A stretch of 64,000 nt of DNA from Verrucomicrobiota bacterium (GTDB taxonomy: Bacteria; Verrucomicrobiota; Verrucomicrobiia; Limisphaerales; Pedosphaeraceae), in contig JAJPHR010000049.1 in the NCBI GenBank assembly GCA_021325145.1, positions 1 to 64,000 of the forward strand, in the 5' to 3' direction. The position numbers and the translations under genes are program-made. A model generated the notes under the pieces. The model was not told the DNA's origin. It saw only the letters and a list, made by a program, of their open reading frames with translations, and did not search any database. Positions 51,755 to 60,570 of the stretch are shown here, in pieces. Within the stretch, counting starts at the first letter, position 1. Every line of letters begins with the position of its first letter.

Positions 51755-52272
51755 TTCGGTTCCTCCGTCATCAGACAGGAAAGTTTCTTCTTTGCGCGAT
51801 GCAACATGACCCCAACGTTATTGGCGCTGATGCCCGTGGCTTCCGCAATTTGTTCGTAGGTCAAGTCCTCCAGGAAAAGGGTGACGAGCGCTTTTTCGAG
51901 TGGGTCCAGTTTGAAGATTGCGGTGTAGAGATTGGCAATGCGATCGTCACGGTTTTCTTCAGTTGCCTGCCGCGATTCAATCGCGCGCGTGAGGTCGGCG
52001 TGTTCGAAATGAACGACGCGGTCGGAGCGTGATGCCCGCTTGCGGACGAACGAAATGGCGGTGTTGATGGCCACGCGATAAAGCCAGGTATTGGCAAATT
52101 GTTTTTCTTTCAAGCCCGGCAGGCCGCGCCAGATCTGGGACAGGATTTCCTGATACAAATCGTCCTGGTCAGCGGAATTCCATGCATAGACGCGGCAGAC
52201 CCTGAGAATTTTGTTTCGATTCTCATTCACCAACTCCAGGAACTTGTGTTCGTCTGCGGGCGTCGAATTCAA
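51751..52272 (-). CDS. ECF-type RNA polymerase sigma factor
   Basis: A sigma factor of about 173 residues. Region 2 is FLELVNENRNKILRVCRVYAW then DQDDLYQEILSQIWRGL, and NTWLYRVAINTAISFVRK. Region 4 is LDPLEKALVTLFLEDLTYEQIAEATGI then NNVGVMLHRAKKKLS. No in-frame ATG exists near the start. TTG at 52272, 7-8 bases after AAAGG, is my choice; TTG at 52347 is an alternative. It directs transcription together with the membrane protein encoded downstream (4-base overlap), which is its probable anti-sigma. Confidence 0.88.
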   Translation of the reverse strand: MNSTPADEHKFLELVNENRNKILRVCRVYAWNSADQDDLYQEILSQIWRGLPGLKEKQFANTWLYRVAINTAISFVRKRASRSDRVVHFEHADLTRAIESRQATEENRDDRIANLYTAIFKLDPLEKALVTLFLEDLTYEQIAEATGISANNVGVMLHRAKKKLSCLMTEEPK

Positions 52273-52353
52273 TCTCGGACCTTTATCAATTAGTCGCAGC
52301 GGAAAGGAAATTATTATCGCCAAGGAAAAATTTTCGACCCCGGACAACTGCGT

Positions 52354-53088
52354 CTAGGGCTTTTCTGGATCGGGTTTCGTCGGCGTGCGCGGCGTGAAGG
52401 TAAGCCCGGCAATCAGGCCACTATCGTCGAGCGCGATCTGCATGTCGAGCGTACCCTTTTCAAACTCCGTGGGAAAAACCATCGTCCCGCCGACAGGCTG
52501 CGGCATGCCGAGCTTCTGGATTTTTCCCGCCTGCTGCGTCAGCCCGTTAAAGAACTCGCTCGATTTGTCCAGCGGCAACGTCGCGCTCATCTCCTTGTTG
52601 AATTTGGCCTGGATGCCGGCGTAATCGCCTGCGTTGATCAACTCCTTGAGATGGTTGGCCACTTTTGTGTAACGATCAACCTGTGCCTGGTGCTTTTCCG
52701 GATCGGGTTTCGTCGCCGCGTGCGGCTTGAAGGTAAGCCCGGCAATCAGGCCACTGCCGTCCAGCGCGATCTGCATGTCGAGCATACGCTTTTCACACTC
52801 CGTGGGGAAAACCATCGCCCCACCGACGGACCGCGGCTCGCCGAGCTTGTGGATTTTTCCCACCTGCTGCGTCAGCCGGTTGAAAAACGCGCTCGATTTG
52901 TCCAGCGGCAACGCCGCGTCCATCTCCTTGTTGAATTTGGCCTGGATGCCGGCGTAATCGCCCGCGTTGATCAATTCCATGAGCTGGTTGGCCACTTTCA
53001 CGTAACGATCCGTCCCTTGTCCCCTTGCAGCTTCGGTCGAGAAAAGCGCCGCCGCGAAAACCGCAAAGATCGGCAATAATACGCGCAT
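52354..53088 (-). CDS. Secreted protein with tandem DUF3887-like domains
   Basis: A 244-residue exported protein. The Sec signal MRVLLPIFAVFAAALFSTEAA is followed by two nearly identical domains, each running from DRYxKVANxLxELINAGDYA to GLIAGLTFxP. The domain pattern (AGDYAGIQAKFNKEM and PLDKSSxFFN) fits DUF3887. The two copies repeat with a 333-base period and differ at few positions even in DNA, so the duplication is recent. Role unknown. The start lies inside what was a second sigma gene. It is followed by the intact sigma gene on the same strand. Confidence 0.8.
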   Translation of the reverse strand: MRVLLPIFAVFAAALFSTEAARGQGTDRYVKVANQLMELINAGDYAGIQAKFNKEMDAALPLDKSSAFFNRLTQQVGKIHKLGEPRSVGGAMVFPTECEKRMLDMQIALDGSGLIAGLTFKPHAATKPDPEKHQAQVDRYTKVANHLKELINAGDYAGIQAKFNKEMSATLPLDKSSEFFNGLTQQAGKIQKLGMPQPVGGTMVFPTEFEKGTLDMQIALDDSGLIAGLTFTPRTPTKPDPEKP

Positions 53089-53446
53089 GGAGGTCGTCCA
53101 AAAACAAAGTGATAAGCGCCTCGACGTGGCGGGTGAGTTCCGCGTGATTGAGTTGCAAGGCGCGCCCACCCCAGGCCGCGCGTTTGCGGGTGCGAGTGAA
53201 GCTGATTGAGGTGTTGATCGCGATTCAATAGAACTAGGTGTTTGCATAAGTGTTGTCTTTCAGTCCGGGCAACGCCCGCATATTTGGAACAGGACTTCCT
53301 GATACAAATCTTCCTGGTCGGACGGATTCCACGAATAAACGCAGCAGACCTTGAGAATTCTGTTTTGATTCCCAGTCACCAGTTTTAAGAACTTGTGTTC
53401 ATCTGCGGGCGTCGAATTCGATCTCGGACCCTTATCTGATTAGTCG
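53089..53446 (-). pseudogene. Decayed second copy of the ECF sigma factor gene
   Basis: Read on the minus strand, DKGPRSNSTPADEHKFLKLV and VYSWNPSDQEDLYQEVLFQI closely match the intact sigma at 51751. At the segment corresponding to QIWRGLPGLK there is a one-base deletion, then stops (TAG, TGA). Further on, IAINTSISFTRTRK and HAELTRHVEALITLFLDDL correspond to region 2/4 but lack about 35 residues between them. The DNA is visibly homologous over the whole stretch, ending in the DUF3887 gene. It looks like a dead copy from duplication of the sigma locus. From 53447 to 53609 nothing else is seen. Confidence 0.85.
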
Positions 53447-53609
53447 CAGCGCAAGGCAAAATTATTACGAGCTAACGCACAAATACCGCAAATGGCCAAA
53501 AAGTCGCCAAAAATGGCATTTATGAGATGCGAGTCCTTGAGAAAGCGGGCGGTTTCCAGCCTCTGGAAAGTAGCGAGCTTTTAGAATAGCAAGCCGCAAC
53601 GGCTGCCGC

Positions 53610-54023
53610 TCACCCGATGCGGAATGAAATACGTGTGATCAAATCCCGCCCGAAACTATGCTGCAAGCGGTCCAGAATTTCCTTGCGGCGATAGCGCACG
53701 ATTTCGTCCAGCCACGGACTGCTGTCCACGGTCACAAACAACGTTCCTTTATGAAGACCCGTCGGTTGGGCATGCGCGACAATTCTGGGATCAACCAAAT
53801 GGTTCCAAACTTTGAGCACTTCGGCCTCAGCCTGGCGACGATCGATCCGCACATCCTTTAAGACCCCGGGCAGAACATCCCCGGCCCGGCGCGCGCGCAA
53901 GGTCCAGGTTTTTTCCATGGGCGCAAGGTCCACGCCGCGCCATTGCGCCAGCACTCTTTGACGTCCACTTGCCCGTGGTGGTCCGAGCTTAAAATCGCGG
54001 TATGGTCTGGGGATGATCGCCAT
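53610..54023 (-). CDS. DciA/DUF721 family protein (helicase loader type)
   Basis: A 137-residue protein. VWNHLVDPRIVAHAQPTGLHKGTLFVTV and SSPWLDEIVRYRRKEILDRLQ are the DUF721 pattern. DciA proteins load the DnaB replicative helicase in most bacteria lacking DnaC. The Arg-rich N-terminus (RDFKLGPPRASGRQ) is typical. The gene stands between the sigma remnant and the GH42 gene. Confidence 0.82.
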   Translation of the reverse strand: MAIIPRPYRDFKLGPPRASGRQRVLAQWRGVDLAPMEKTWTLRARRAGDVLPGVLKDVRIDRRQAEAEVLKVWNHLVDPRIVAHAQPTGLHKGTLFVTVDSSPWLDEIVRYRRKEILDRLQHSFGRDLITRISFRIG

Positions 54024-54071
54024 GCTCCGTCACTTCCTGATCGTAATCGTAATGCTGTTCTTCACCGGCGC

Positions 54072-56129
54072 TTACGCCTTCACGGAATGTTCATCCAGCA
54101 CCAGCACACCGTGCGGTGGCAGATCGTAATTGCCCGCCACGGTGCTGCCGGTCAGGAAATCGTGCATCGGTTTATAGAACTGAATGCGCACCGGCGAATT
54201 CTGATGGTTCAGCAGAAAATAGATTCGCGTGTGATCTTTCTGCCGCATGCTGACTTCCACCGTGTCCGGCACTTTCAACAGCGGCATCAGGTTGCACATT
54301 TGCCGCAGCCAGACCGTCAGGTCATCGTAGAACGGCTGGTGGCTCATGGTGCCGATATAGATTGCCTTGCCCAAGCCGAAACTGTTCATCGTCATCGCCG
54401 GGCGTCCGGCGTAAAAATCCTTCGCAAACGTCGCCAGTACCTGGCAGCCCTTGGCTTCGATGATGTCACACCACAGTTTTCCCGGATGCAAATGACTCGT
54501 GGGAAACGCGCCCTTGAAGGTGATGTGGTTCTCCTCGCCGGGTGGCAACGGATCGAATTCCTGCACTTCCATTCCAAACAAATCCGTCAAGTCATGCGGA
54601 TAGCCGCTGTCCGGCGCCATGTGATGCTCATCCACCAACCCGGTATTGAAGGTCGCCACCAGGGTCCCGCCGTTTTGCACGTACAACTTCAGCAGGTCCG
54701 CTTCGCCTCCCGCCATCAGGTGGAGCGACGGCGCAATCACCAGTTTGTAGCGCGACAGGTCCTCGGTCGGGCGCGCGAAATCCACCGACACATTGCGATG
54801 ATGCAGGCCGTTGTAAAAAAGCTGGATGTGCTCCCGCAAATTGAAATGTTTGTTCGGCTGCATCGGGTGCTGCATCGCCCAATCATTATCATGGCTGTAC
54901 AGGATACAAACGTCGGCCACAACTTTCGTGCCCTGCAACGTGGGCGCCAACAGCTTCAATTCGTCGCCGATCTGGCTGATTTCCTGGTATGTGCGGCTGT
55001 CCTTCCGGCCGTTATGCGGCAGCACCGCGCCGTAAAACTTCTCCGTGCCGATGCGCGACTGCCGCCACCGGAAATAGCACACGCCACTCGCGCCGCGCGA
55101 GATCAGTTGGTACGTGAACAGCCGGACCACTTGCGGGCGCACCAGCGAGTTCACGTCCTGCCAGTTCACCTGTCCCGCTTTTTGTTCAATGACCCAGAAG
55201 CCCGAGTCCCCGCCGGGCGTGCGAATGCCGGTTTTCTTCAGCGACCGCAGCATGTCCAAATCGCAGGCCAGTTCCGAGGATTTGCTCTTAATCGCCGCGT
55301 TGCTGTCCACCGCCACGAAATCCAGCACTTCCGCAACGTCAAAATGGTCGAACCGGCGCTGCAAAGCGCGCAGGTTGGTCGTGACCGGACAGTTCGGCGT
55401 CAACTCGTGCAACGCCTCCGCCTGCATCCGGACAAACGCCAGAATGGTATCGCTGCTGAACCGCATCCAATCGAGCATCAACGCCGGGTTGTGCAGCGTC
55501 GGGGCGGCCATTGGCATCGGCACCTGCTCCCAATCCGTCACGATTTGCGCCCAATGGCGCAGGCCCATCATGTCATTGAGCCGCTCGATGGTTTCATACT
55601 TGGCCTTCAACCAGGCATGCCAGTCCCGACGGGTTTGTTCGTTGAAGGAAAACTCCGAGAAATGCGCGCCCAGTCCATTGTCGATCTGCCAGGCGATTAA
55701 TTGCGGATGCTGCCCCAGCGCCGTGGCCATCGCCCGCACTACCTTTTGCGAAAAATCCCAATAGACATTGCTGTTCAAGCAGCAGGCGCGGCGCGTTCCC
55801 TCGCGCAACGGCAAGCCCTGCTCATCGAGCGGCAGGATTTCTGGATATTTTCTCGCCATCCAGATCGGTGGTGCGGCCGTTGGCGTGCCCAACACCACCT
55901 GGATGCCGTGTTTGCCCATGACATCCATCGCGCGCCGCAGCCATTCGAAGTCATATTTGCCCTCCTCCCGTTCGCAGAGGCCCCAGGTGAACTCGCCCAT
56001 GCGCACGACATTGATGCCTGCGGCCACCATCAATTCGGCGTCCTTTTCCCAATTGCCTTCCGGCTCCGTGGCCGTGCCCGCGTAAGGATAGACCCAGTGC
56101 TCAGGATAGTAATCAGTGCCGAAGTGCAT
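54072..56129 (-). CDS. GH42 beta-galactosidase-like protein lacking the expected acid/base Glu
   Basis: A 685-residue GH42 protein. It starts HFGTDYYPEHW, and the TIM barrel has WEKDAELMVAAGINVVRMGEF and LGTPTAAPPIWMARKYPEIL. The trimerisation domain (LVIAPSLHLMAGGEADLLKLY) and C-terminal beta domain follow. The nucleophile Glu315 is present in WVIEQKAGQVNW. The acid/base position, normally DNE, reads WQIDNGLGAHF: Gly152, codon GGA. One base change from GAA would restore it. It may be an inactivated enzyme, a different specificity, or a subgroup using another residue. No signal peptide. It ends 49 bases before the DciA gene. Confidence 0.88.
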   Translation of the reverse strand: MHFGTDYYPEHWVYPYAGTATEPEGNWEKDAELMVAAGINVVRMGEFTWGLCEREEGKYDFEWLRRAMDVMGKHGIQVVLGTPTAAPPIWMARKYPEILPLDEQGLPLREGTRRACCLNSNVYWDFSQKVVRAMATALGQHPQLIAWQIDNGLGAHFSEFSFNEQTRRDWHAWLKAKYETIERLNDMMGLRHWAQIVTDWEQVPMPMAAPTLHNPALMLDWMRFSSDTILAFVRMQAEALHELTPNCPVTTNLRALQRRFDHFDVAEVLDFVAVDSNAAIKSKSSELACDLDMLRSLKKTGIRTPGGDSGFWVIEQKAGQVNWQDVNSLVRPQVVRLFTYQLISRGASGVCYFRWRQSRIGTEKFYGAVLPHNGRKDSRTYQEISQIGDELKLLAPTLQGTKVVADVCILYSHDNDWAMQHPMQPNKHFNLREHIQLFYNGLHHRNVSVDFARPTEDLSRYKLVIAPSLHLMAGGEADLLKLYVQNGGTLVATFNTGLVDEHHMAPDSGYPHDLTDLFGMEVQEFDPLPPGEENHITFKGAFPTSHLHPGKLWCDIIEAKGCQVLATFAKDFYAGRPAMTMNSFGLGKAIYIGTMSHQPFYDDLTVWLRQMCNLMPLLKVPDTVEVSMRQKDHTRIYFLLNHQNSPVRIQFYKPMHDFLTGSTVAGNYDLPPHGVLVLDEHSVKA

Positions 56130-56603
56130 AATCGTTTGGGATTGACTGATTTACCGTGATTATACGCCGCCGTGCGAGCGAGGCAACCTCAAACTCGGAG
56201 AATCTGGCCTTGGTGCAACACTGTTACCATGTCTTTGGTAAGGATGGCGCGCTGCGCCGTCACCGTCGCCGAGCGCAGCGTCAGGCGACGGAACGAATGA
56301 TTCGGATCGCCCGGCTTCGGCAGCCCGTTCCGCCCGCTGGAACGCGGGCGGGGACATCGCAGCGCGATGTCCCTACCTTTCCGAGTAAGAACAGTGCCGA
56401 GCTGCGCCCTGGCCTCGGCCTTGTACCGCCCATGTAGAAGCGGCGTCCCGCCGCTTTCCCCGGAAGCGAACTGAGGCGCCCGACAAACGCCGCCCTTTCA
56501 AAATAGTCAGTATTTGCAGACGTCCACGTTCTTCAGAAAGGTCGGTTCCCATCCCAAAGAGTTTGCGTCCTCCAGCCCGGGTGGGACCGCCGGACACGCC
56601 GGC
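56130..56603. other. Intergenic region with strong hairpins, no supported gene
   Basis: Two perfect stems are present: GGGACATCGC-AGC-GCGATGTCCC (56351-56373) and AAGCGGCG-TCC-CGCCGCTT (56438-56456). The first is followed by TACCTTT. A long plus-strand frame crosses this region into the ThuA gene, but its upstream part has no homology pattern and runs antisense to the cupin gene; it is a shadow. The GH42 promoter should be in the left 100 bases. Confidence 0.55.
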
Positions 56604-57083
56604 TCATTCCTCGCCGTCGTAATAATCCAGCGGCTCGGAGCGGATCAATCTGCTTTCCGGGGAGCGCACCACCCATTTCCGGCTGTCCGGGTAATGGCAG
56701 GATTCGCCCATGGGATTATCCGCCACCACATAAACGAGGAGATCTGTCGCGCCGCTGTTGATAATCTGGTGCGGTTCGCCGGGCTTAAAGATAAATGCGT
56801 CCCCGCTTGCGATGGCCGTGGTCCCGTCCTTGTGCCGCACGGCGCCCGCGCCCGAGAGCACGTGGTAAAACTCCCATTGCGCGCTGTGGGAGTGGTAGGG
56901 ACAGTTTGCCTTGCCCGGCGGGACGCGCAGAATCTCGACATCAAAAGGATGCCGCTCCATCAGGTCCGTCGATTTGGGATTGCGCCCCAGCGCTTCGGAG
57001 ACTTGCTTGCCCGCGCCGGCAAATTTTCCCTTGGGCGAAGCCCAGGAAACCTCGGCCAGCTCGTTGGTGTTGATTTTATGCAT
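56604..57083 (-). CDS. Cupin-domain protein
   Basis: A 159-residue single cupin. Motif 1 (CPYHSHSAQWEFYHVLSGAG) has the metal-binding His-x-His and Glu, and motif 2 (SGDAFIFKPGEPHQIIN) the last His. ATG 57083 (MHKINTNELAEVSW) is chosen over a longer start. Such small cupins are often sugar isomerases or oxygen-dependent enzymes; the substrate is unknown. It is divergent from the first ThuA gene. Confidence 0.85.
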   Translation of the reverse strand: MHKINTNELAEVSWASPKGKFAGAGKQVSEALGRNPKSTDLMERHPFDVEILRVPPGKANCPYHSHSAQWEFYHVLSGAGAVRHKDGTTAIASGDAFIFKPGEPHQIINSGATDLLVYVVADNPMGESCHYPDSRKWVVRSPESRLIRSEPLDYYDGEE

Positions 57084-57224
57084 AACTTTGGTTCGACCGG
57101 ATTTCACTCAACGGGACGATTATCGTCCACGAGCGGGTTTTGTCCAGCTTGCCGCCCTGGGTGCCAGTTCGAAGCAGCGCGCTCTTGCAGGCTTGAGAAT
57201 TCGATCTATAGTCGGCCCGCACCT

Positions 57225-58049
57225 ATGACACACAAAACCCGCCAACCGAACCCGATGCGCCGCTTTTCCTTCCCTGCCGCGAATGTGTGGCTAACGGCGC
57301 TCCTGGGGTTTGCCCTGTGCGGCATTGCAGCCCGGGGAGCCGAGCCAATCCGCGCTTTGCTGGTTGCGGGCGGATGCTGCCACGACTATCAGGCCCAAAA
57401 GAAAATTCTCACCGAAGGAATCAGCGCCCGCGCCAACGTCACCTGGACCATTGTTCATGAAGGCGGCGATACCCGCGAATACATGGTCAGCATTTACAAG
57501 CAGCCGGATTGGGCCAGGGGCTATGACGTGGTAGTTCACGACGAATGTTTCGGCTTCGTGACCAATGTGGCGTTCGTCGAGCAAATCACCCAGGCGCACT
57601 CGAACGGAGTCCCGGCGGTGCTCCTGCACTGTTCGACCCACAGCTACCGAATGAGCACCACCGATGAGTGGCGGAAGCTTCTGGGCGTCAGTTCCTATCA
57701 GCATGAAAAGCTGCGTTCTTTCCAGGTCGTCAACCTGAAACCCGAACACCCCATCATGCAAGGCTTCCCCGCCAAATGGGACGATACCGACGATGAACTG
57801 TACGAAATCAAAAAGCTCTGGCCCAACTGCGTCCCGCTGGGCAAAGGCGTTAGCGTCGAGAAGACCGAGCATGTTTGCATCTGGGCCAACACCTACGGCA
57901 AGGCCCGCGTTTTCGGCACCTCCCTCGGGCATCGAAATGAAACCGTGCAGGACCCGGTGTACCTGGACCTTGTCACTCGCGGCCTGCTCTGGACGTGCAA
58001 TAAGTTAGACGACAACGGCAAACCAAAGCCCGGATACGGGAGCAAATAA
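57225..58049 (+). CDS. ThuA-domain secreted protein (1)
   Basis: A 274-residue exported protein. A signal peptide (FPAANVWLTALLGFALCGIAA) leads to a ThuA-like fold: RALLVAGGCCHDYQAQKKIL, DVVVHDECFGF, GVPAVLLHCSTHSYR, HPIMQGFPAKWDDTDDELYEI, and GKARVFGTSLGHRNETV. ThuA proteins are class I amidotransferase-like and are linked to trehalose and other sugar use; they are very common in Planctomycetes and Verrucomicrobia. The ATG is at 57225; 57255 is possible. Confidence 0.9.
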   Translation: MTHKTRQPNPMRRFSFPAANVWLTALLGFALCGIAARGAEPIRALLVAGGCCHDYQAQKKILTEGISARANVTWTIVHEGGDTREYMVSIYKQPDWARGYDVVVHDECFGFVTNVAFVEQITQAHSNGVPAVLLHCSTHSYRMSTTDEWRKLLGVSSYQHEKLRSFQVVNLKPEHPIMQGFPAKWDDTDDELYEIKKLWPNCVPLGKGVSVEKTEHVCIWANTYGKARVFGTSLGHRNETVQDPVYLDLVTRGLLWTCNKLDDNGKPKPGYGSK

Positions 58050-58060
58050 GAGCCCGTCTC

Positions 58061-58090
58061 GGTAGGGTGCGCCACTCCGTGCGCGCCGCC
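58061..58090. repeat. Truncated palindromic repeat, family A
   Basis: GGTAGGGTGCGCCACTCCGT then GCGCGCC, preceded by AGCCCGTCTC exactly as at 40340. Only the left half is present; the MITE-like element begins 47 bases later and may have disrupted it. Confidence 0.5.
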
Positions 58091-58136
58091 CTTCCTCATC
58101 TGTCCAATCCGCGGGCAGGTTCGGTTCCTCCCCGGT

Positions 58137-58296
58137 GGGCACACCTGTCAGTCCCACAGCTCGGGTATGAACGCGCGGCTGGAAGCCGCTCTCACTGGCA
58201 GCCAGGATGGCTGCCGCTACGCAACGGCATGCTTCCAGCGTGCCAGTTAGGCCGGCATCTTGCCGTCAGTTCATGGTGGGACTGACAGGTGCGCCC
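58137..58296. mobile_element. MITE-like element with 20-base terminal inverted repeats
   Basis: A 160-base element. The left end GGGCACACCTGTCAGTCCCA (58137-58156) matches the complement of the right end TGGGACTGACAGGTGCGCCC (58277-58296) at 19 of 20 positions. CCCGGT flanks it on the left (58131-58136) and, one base out, on the right (58298-58303), which fits a target-site duplication. The interior holds repeat family D, a nested hairpin also found at 13316. No coding capacity. It separates the two ThuA genes. Confidence 0.7.
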
Positions 58297-58357
58297 TCCC
58301 GGTTTTCGATTCGCCTTTTTCCTTGTCCGTGAACCCCGCTCGTCAGATGCTCAGGCC

Positions 58358-59131
58358 ATGACCAAACACAAATCCCTGGTCGTGCTTTTTCTGCTTCTCG
58401 GCGCGACGATCGCAATTTCCAACGCTAATGCCGAAGTCCTGATCGTAGCGGACGAATTCCCCGCCATGGAAACACTGGCCGCAAAGTTGAAGGCGGAGGA
58501 ACACATCGACAGCAAGCTCGTCGCCCAGACCAACCTGCCCGCGAGCCTGTCGCCGTTCGAGGCAATCATCGTTTACATTCACCGCGACCTGTCGGAACGC
58601 GCCGAGGACGCCTTCATCGATTTCGCCAGGTCCGGCGGCAAACTGGTGGTGCTGCACCACTCGATCAGCTCCGGCAAGCGCAAGAACCCGCACTGGTTTT
58701 CCTTTCTGGGTGTCTCGCTGCCTGAAGGGGACGTCACGCAGGGCGGCTACAAGTGGATTGAAGGCATCACCTGGCAGCAGGTGAACCTTAACCCGAACCA
58801 TTTCATTATGACAAACAAGGTGACCTATCCCGAGCGCGTCGCTTTCGCCAGCCCGAGCGCGCCGGTTCAGGATGGCACGCTGCCCGGGTTCACGCTCGAA
58901 GAATCGGAAGTCTATCTGAACCACGTCCACACCGAACCGCACACCCTGCTCATGGGCTTAAAATATACGGATCAAAAATCCGGGAAAACTTACATGCAGG
59001 AACGATCGGGCTGGGTCAAATCTGCCGGCAAAGGCTGGGTCATCTACCTCATGCCCGGCCACACCAAAAAAGATTTCGAGAATCCCGCCTACGGACGAAT
59101 TGTCCTCAACGCCATCGTGTGGAAACCGTGA
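58358..59131 (+). CDS. ThuA-domain secreted protein (2)
   Basis: A 257-residue exported protein. A Sec signal (SLVVLFLLLGATIAISNANA) is followed by EVLIVADEFPAMETLAAKLK, FEAIIVYIHRDLSERAEDAFIDFARSGGKLVVLHHSISSG, NHFIMTNKVTYPERVAF and LPGFTLEESEVYLNHVHTE. The fold is ThuA-like but diverged from the first copy. Same strand as ThuA 1, separated by the MITE-like element. Substrate unknown. Confidence 0.8.
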   Translation: MTKHKSLVVLFLLLGATIAISNANAEVLIVADEFPAMETLAAKLKAEEHIDSKLVAQTNLPASLSPFEAIIVYIHRDLSERAEDAFIDFARSGGKLVVLHHSISSGKRKNPHWFSFLGVSLPEGDVTQGGYKWIEGITWQQVNLNPNHFIMTNKVTYPERVAFASPSAPVQDGTLPGFTLEESEVYLNHVHTEPHTLLMGLKYTDQKSGKTYMQERSGWVKSAGKGWVIYLMPGHTKKDFENPAYGRIVLNAIVWKP

Positions 59132-59168
59132 ACGGCGGAGCACCGACACCGAGCGCCAGCCCTGGAAC

Positions 59169-60464
59169 CTACTTTCGCTCTTCGATTGGGACGAAGTGCT
59201 TCTCGGTCGGCCCTTCGTAAACCTGCCGCGGACGATAGATGCGCCCTTTGGGATCTTCCATGATCTCCTTGTAATTGGCGATCCAGCCCGGCATGCGGCC
59301 AATGGCAAAGATGACCGGAAACATTTCCACCGGGATGCCGATGGCGCGCATGATGATGCCACTGTAAAAATCCACGTTCGGATAAAGCTTGCGCTCGATG
59401 AAATACGAGTCGTGCAACGCCGATTCCTCGAGTTTCTTGGCGATTTCCAACAGCGGATCATTGTGGTTCAGCACCTTGAGCAAATTATCGCACGCCTTTT
59501 TGATGATCTTTGCGCGCGGATCGTAATTCTTATACACCCGATGGCCGAAGCCCATCAGGCGCTTGCCGCTGTTTTTGTCCTTCGCCGCGTTGATGAATTT
59601 CGAGCCGTCGTCGCCGGTCGAGTGGATTTCCTGCAGCATCTCAATGACGGCTTGATTCGCGCCGCCATGGAGCGGCCCCCAAAGCGCGCACACACCCGCC
59701 GCCGCTGACGCAAACAAATTCGCCTGGCTGGAACCCACCATCCGCACGGTCGCGGTGGAGCAGTTTTGCTCATGGTCCGCGTGGAGCAGGAAGATCAAAT
59801 CAAGCGCGTGCACCACCTCCGGCTTCAATTCGTAATCCTCATACGGCATGGAAAAGAGCATGTGTAGGAAGTTGGCGGTATATTTGTACGCCTTCTTCGG
59901 ATAAATGAGCGGCAGCCCGCGCGACTTGCGATGGGAGAACGCCGCGATGGTTCGCACCTGTGAAATCAGCCGCGCGGCGTAAACTTCGAATTCGTTGCGC
60001 GCGCCAAACTGCCAATGCATCAGGCCCTCGTCGAAACAACTGGCCGCGTTGATCATGGCCGAGAGCATCGCCATGGGATGCGCGCCGCTCGGAAACCCTT
60101 GAAAATGGAACGTCATGTCCTCATGGAGATACTGGTTCTCCGTGAGCAGATCGGAAAAGCGCCGCAACTCGGCCCGCGTCGGCAGGTGCCCGTAAATAAT
60201 GAGGAAGGCGGTTTCGACCGATGTGGCTTTTTCCGCCAGTTCCTCGATGGGAATGCCGCGATAACGCAGGATGCCGCGCTCGCCATCGATAAACGTGATG
60301 TTGCTCAGGCAGGAGCCGGTGTTTCCGTAACCGTCATCCAGCGTGATGTAGCCGGTTTGAGTGCGCAGGGCCGAAATGTCGATCGCCTTCTCGCCCTCCG
60401 TCCCAACCAGGGTAGGAAGGGAATACTGTTTGCCATCCAATTCGAGTTTGGCTGTTTTGTTCAT
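59169..60464 (-). CDS. gltA: Citrate synthase
   Basis: A 431-residue type II-like citrate synthase, which condenses oxaloacetate and acetyl-CoA. HADHEQNCSTATVRMVGSS and LWGPLHGGANQAVIEML hold the catalytic histidines, and GFGHRVYKNYDPRAKIIK holds the conserved block before the catalytic Asp. ATG 60464 (MNKTAKLELDGKQYSLP) is chosen; the longer frame starts with GTG. Confidence 0.97.
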   Translation of the reverse strand: MNKTAKLELDGKQYSLPTLVGTEGEKAIDISALRTQTGYITLDDGYGNTGSCLSNITFIDGERGILRYRGIPIEELAEKATSVETAFLIIYGHLPTRAELRRFSDLLTENQYLHEDMTFHFQGFPSGAHPMAMLSAMINAASCFDEGLMHWQFGARNEFEVYAARLISQVRTIAAFSHRKSRGLPLIYPKKAYKYTANFLHMLFSMPYEDYELKPEVVHALDLIFLLHADHEQNCSTATVRMVGSSQANLFASAAAGVCALWGPLHGGANQAVIEMLQEIHSTGDDGSKFINAAKDKNSGKRLMGFGHRVYKNYDPRAKIIKKACDNLLKVLNHNDPLLEIAKKLEESALHDSYFIERKLYPNVDFYSGIIMRAIGIPVEMFPVIFAIGRMPGWIANYKEIMEDPKGRIYRPRQVYEGPTEKHFVPIEERK

Positions 60465-60570
60465 GCTCAGCACACTTTCTTAGTCAATGAACTTTAATGA
60501 CAGTCTGTAAACACGCAAGTACTTCCCGCGCCAAACGTGGGTTTTCGCACGCTGGCAAAGTCCCGCTTTA

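Noticed and set aside
54000-55700. A 585-residue plus-strand frame opposite the GH42 gene.
   Set aside because: Shadow of the GH42 gene; His/Arg-rich composition and no domain.
56514-57224. Upstream 237 codons of the frame that contains ThuA 1.
   Set aside because: They run antisense to the cupin gene and lack any pattern; the ThuA signal peptide begins at 57225.
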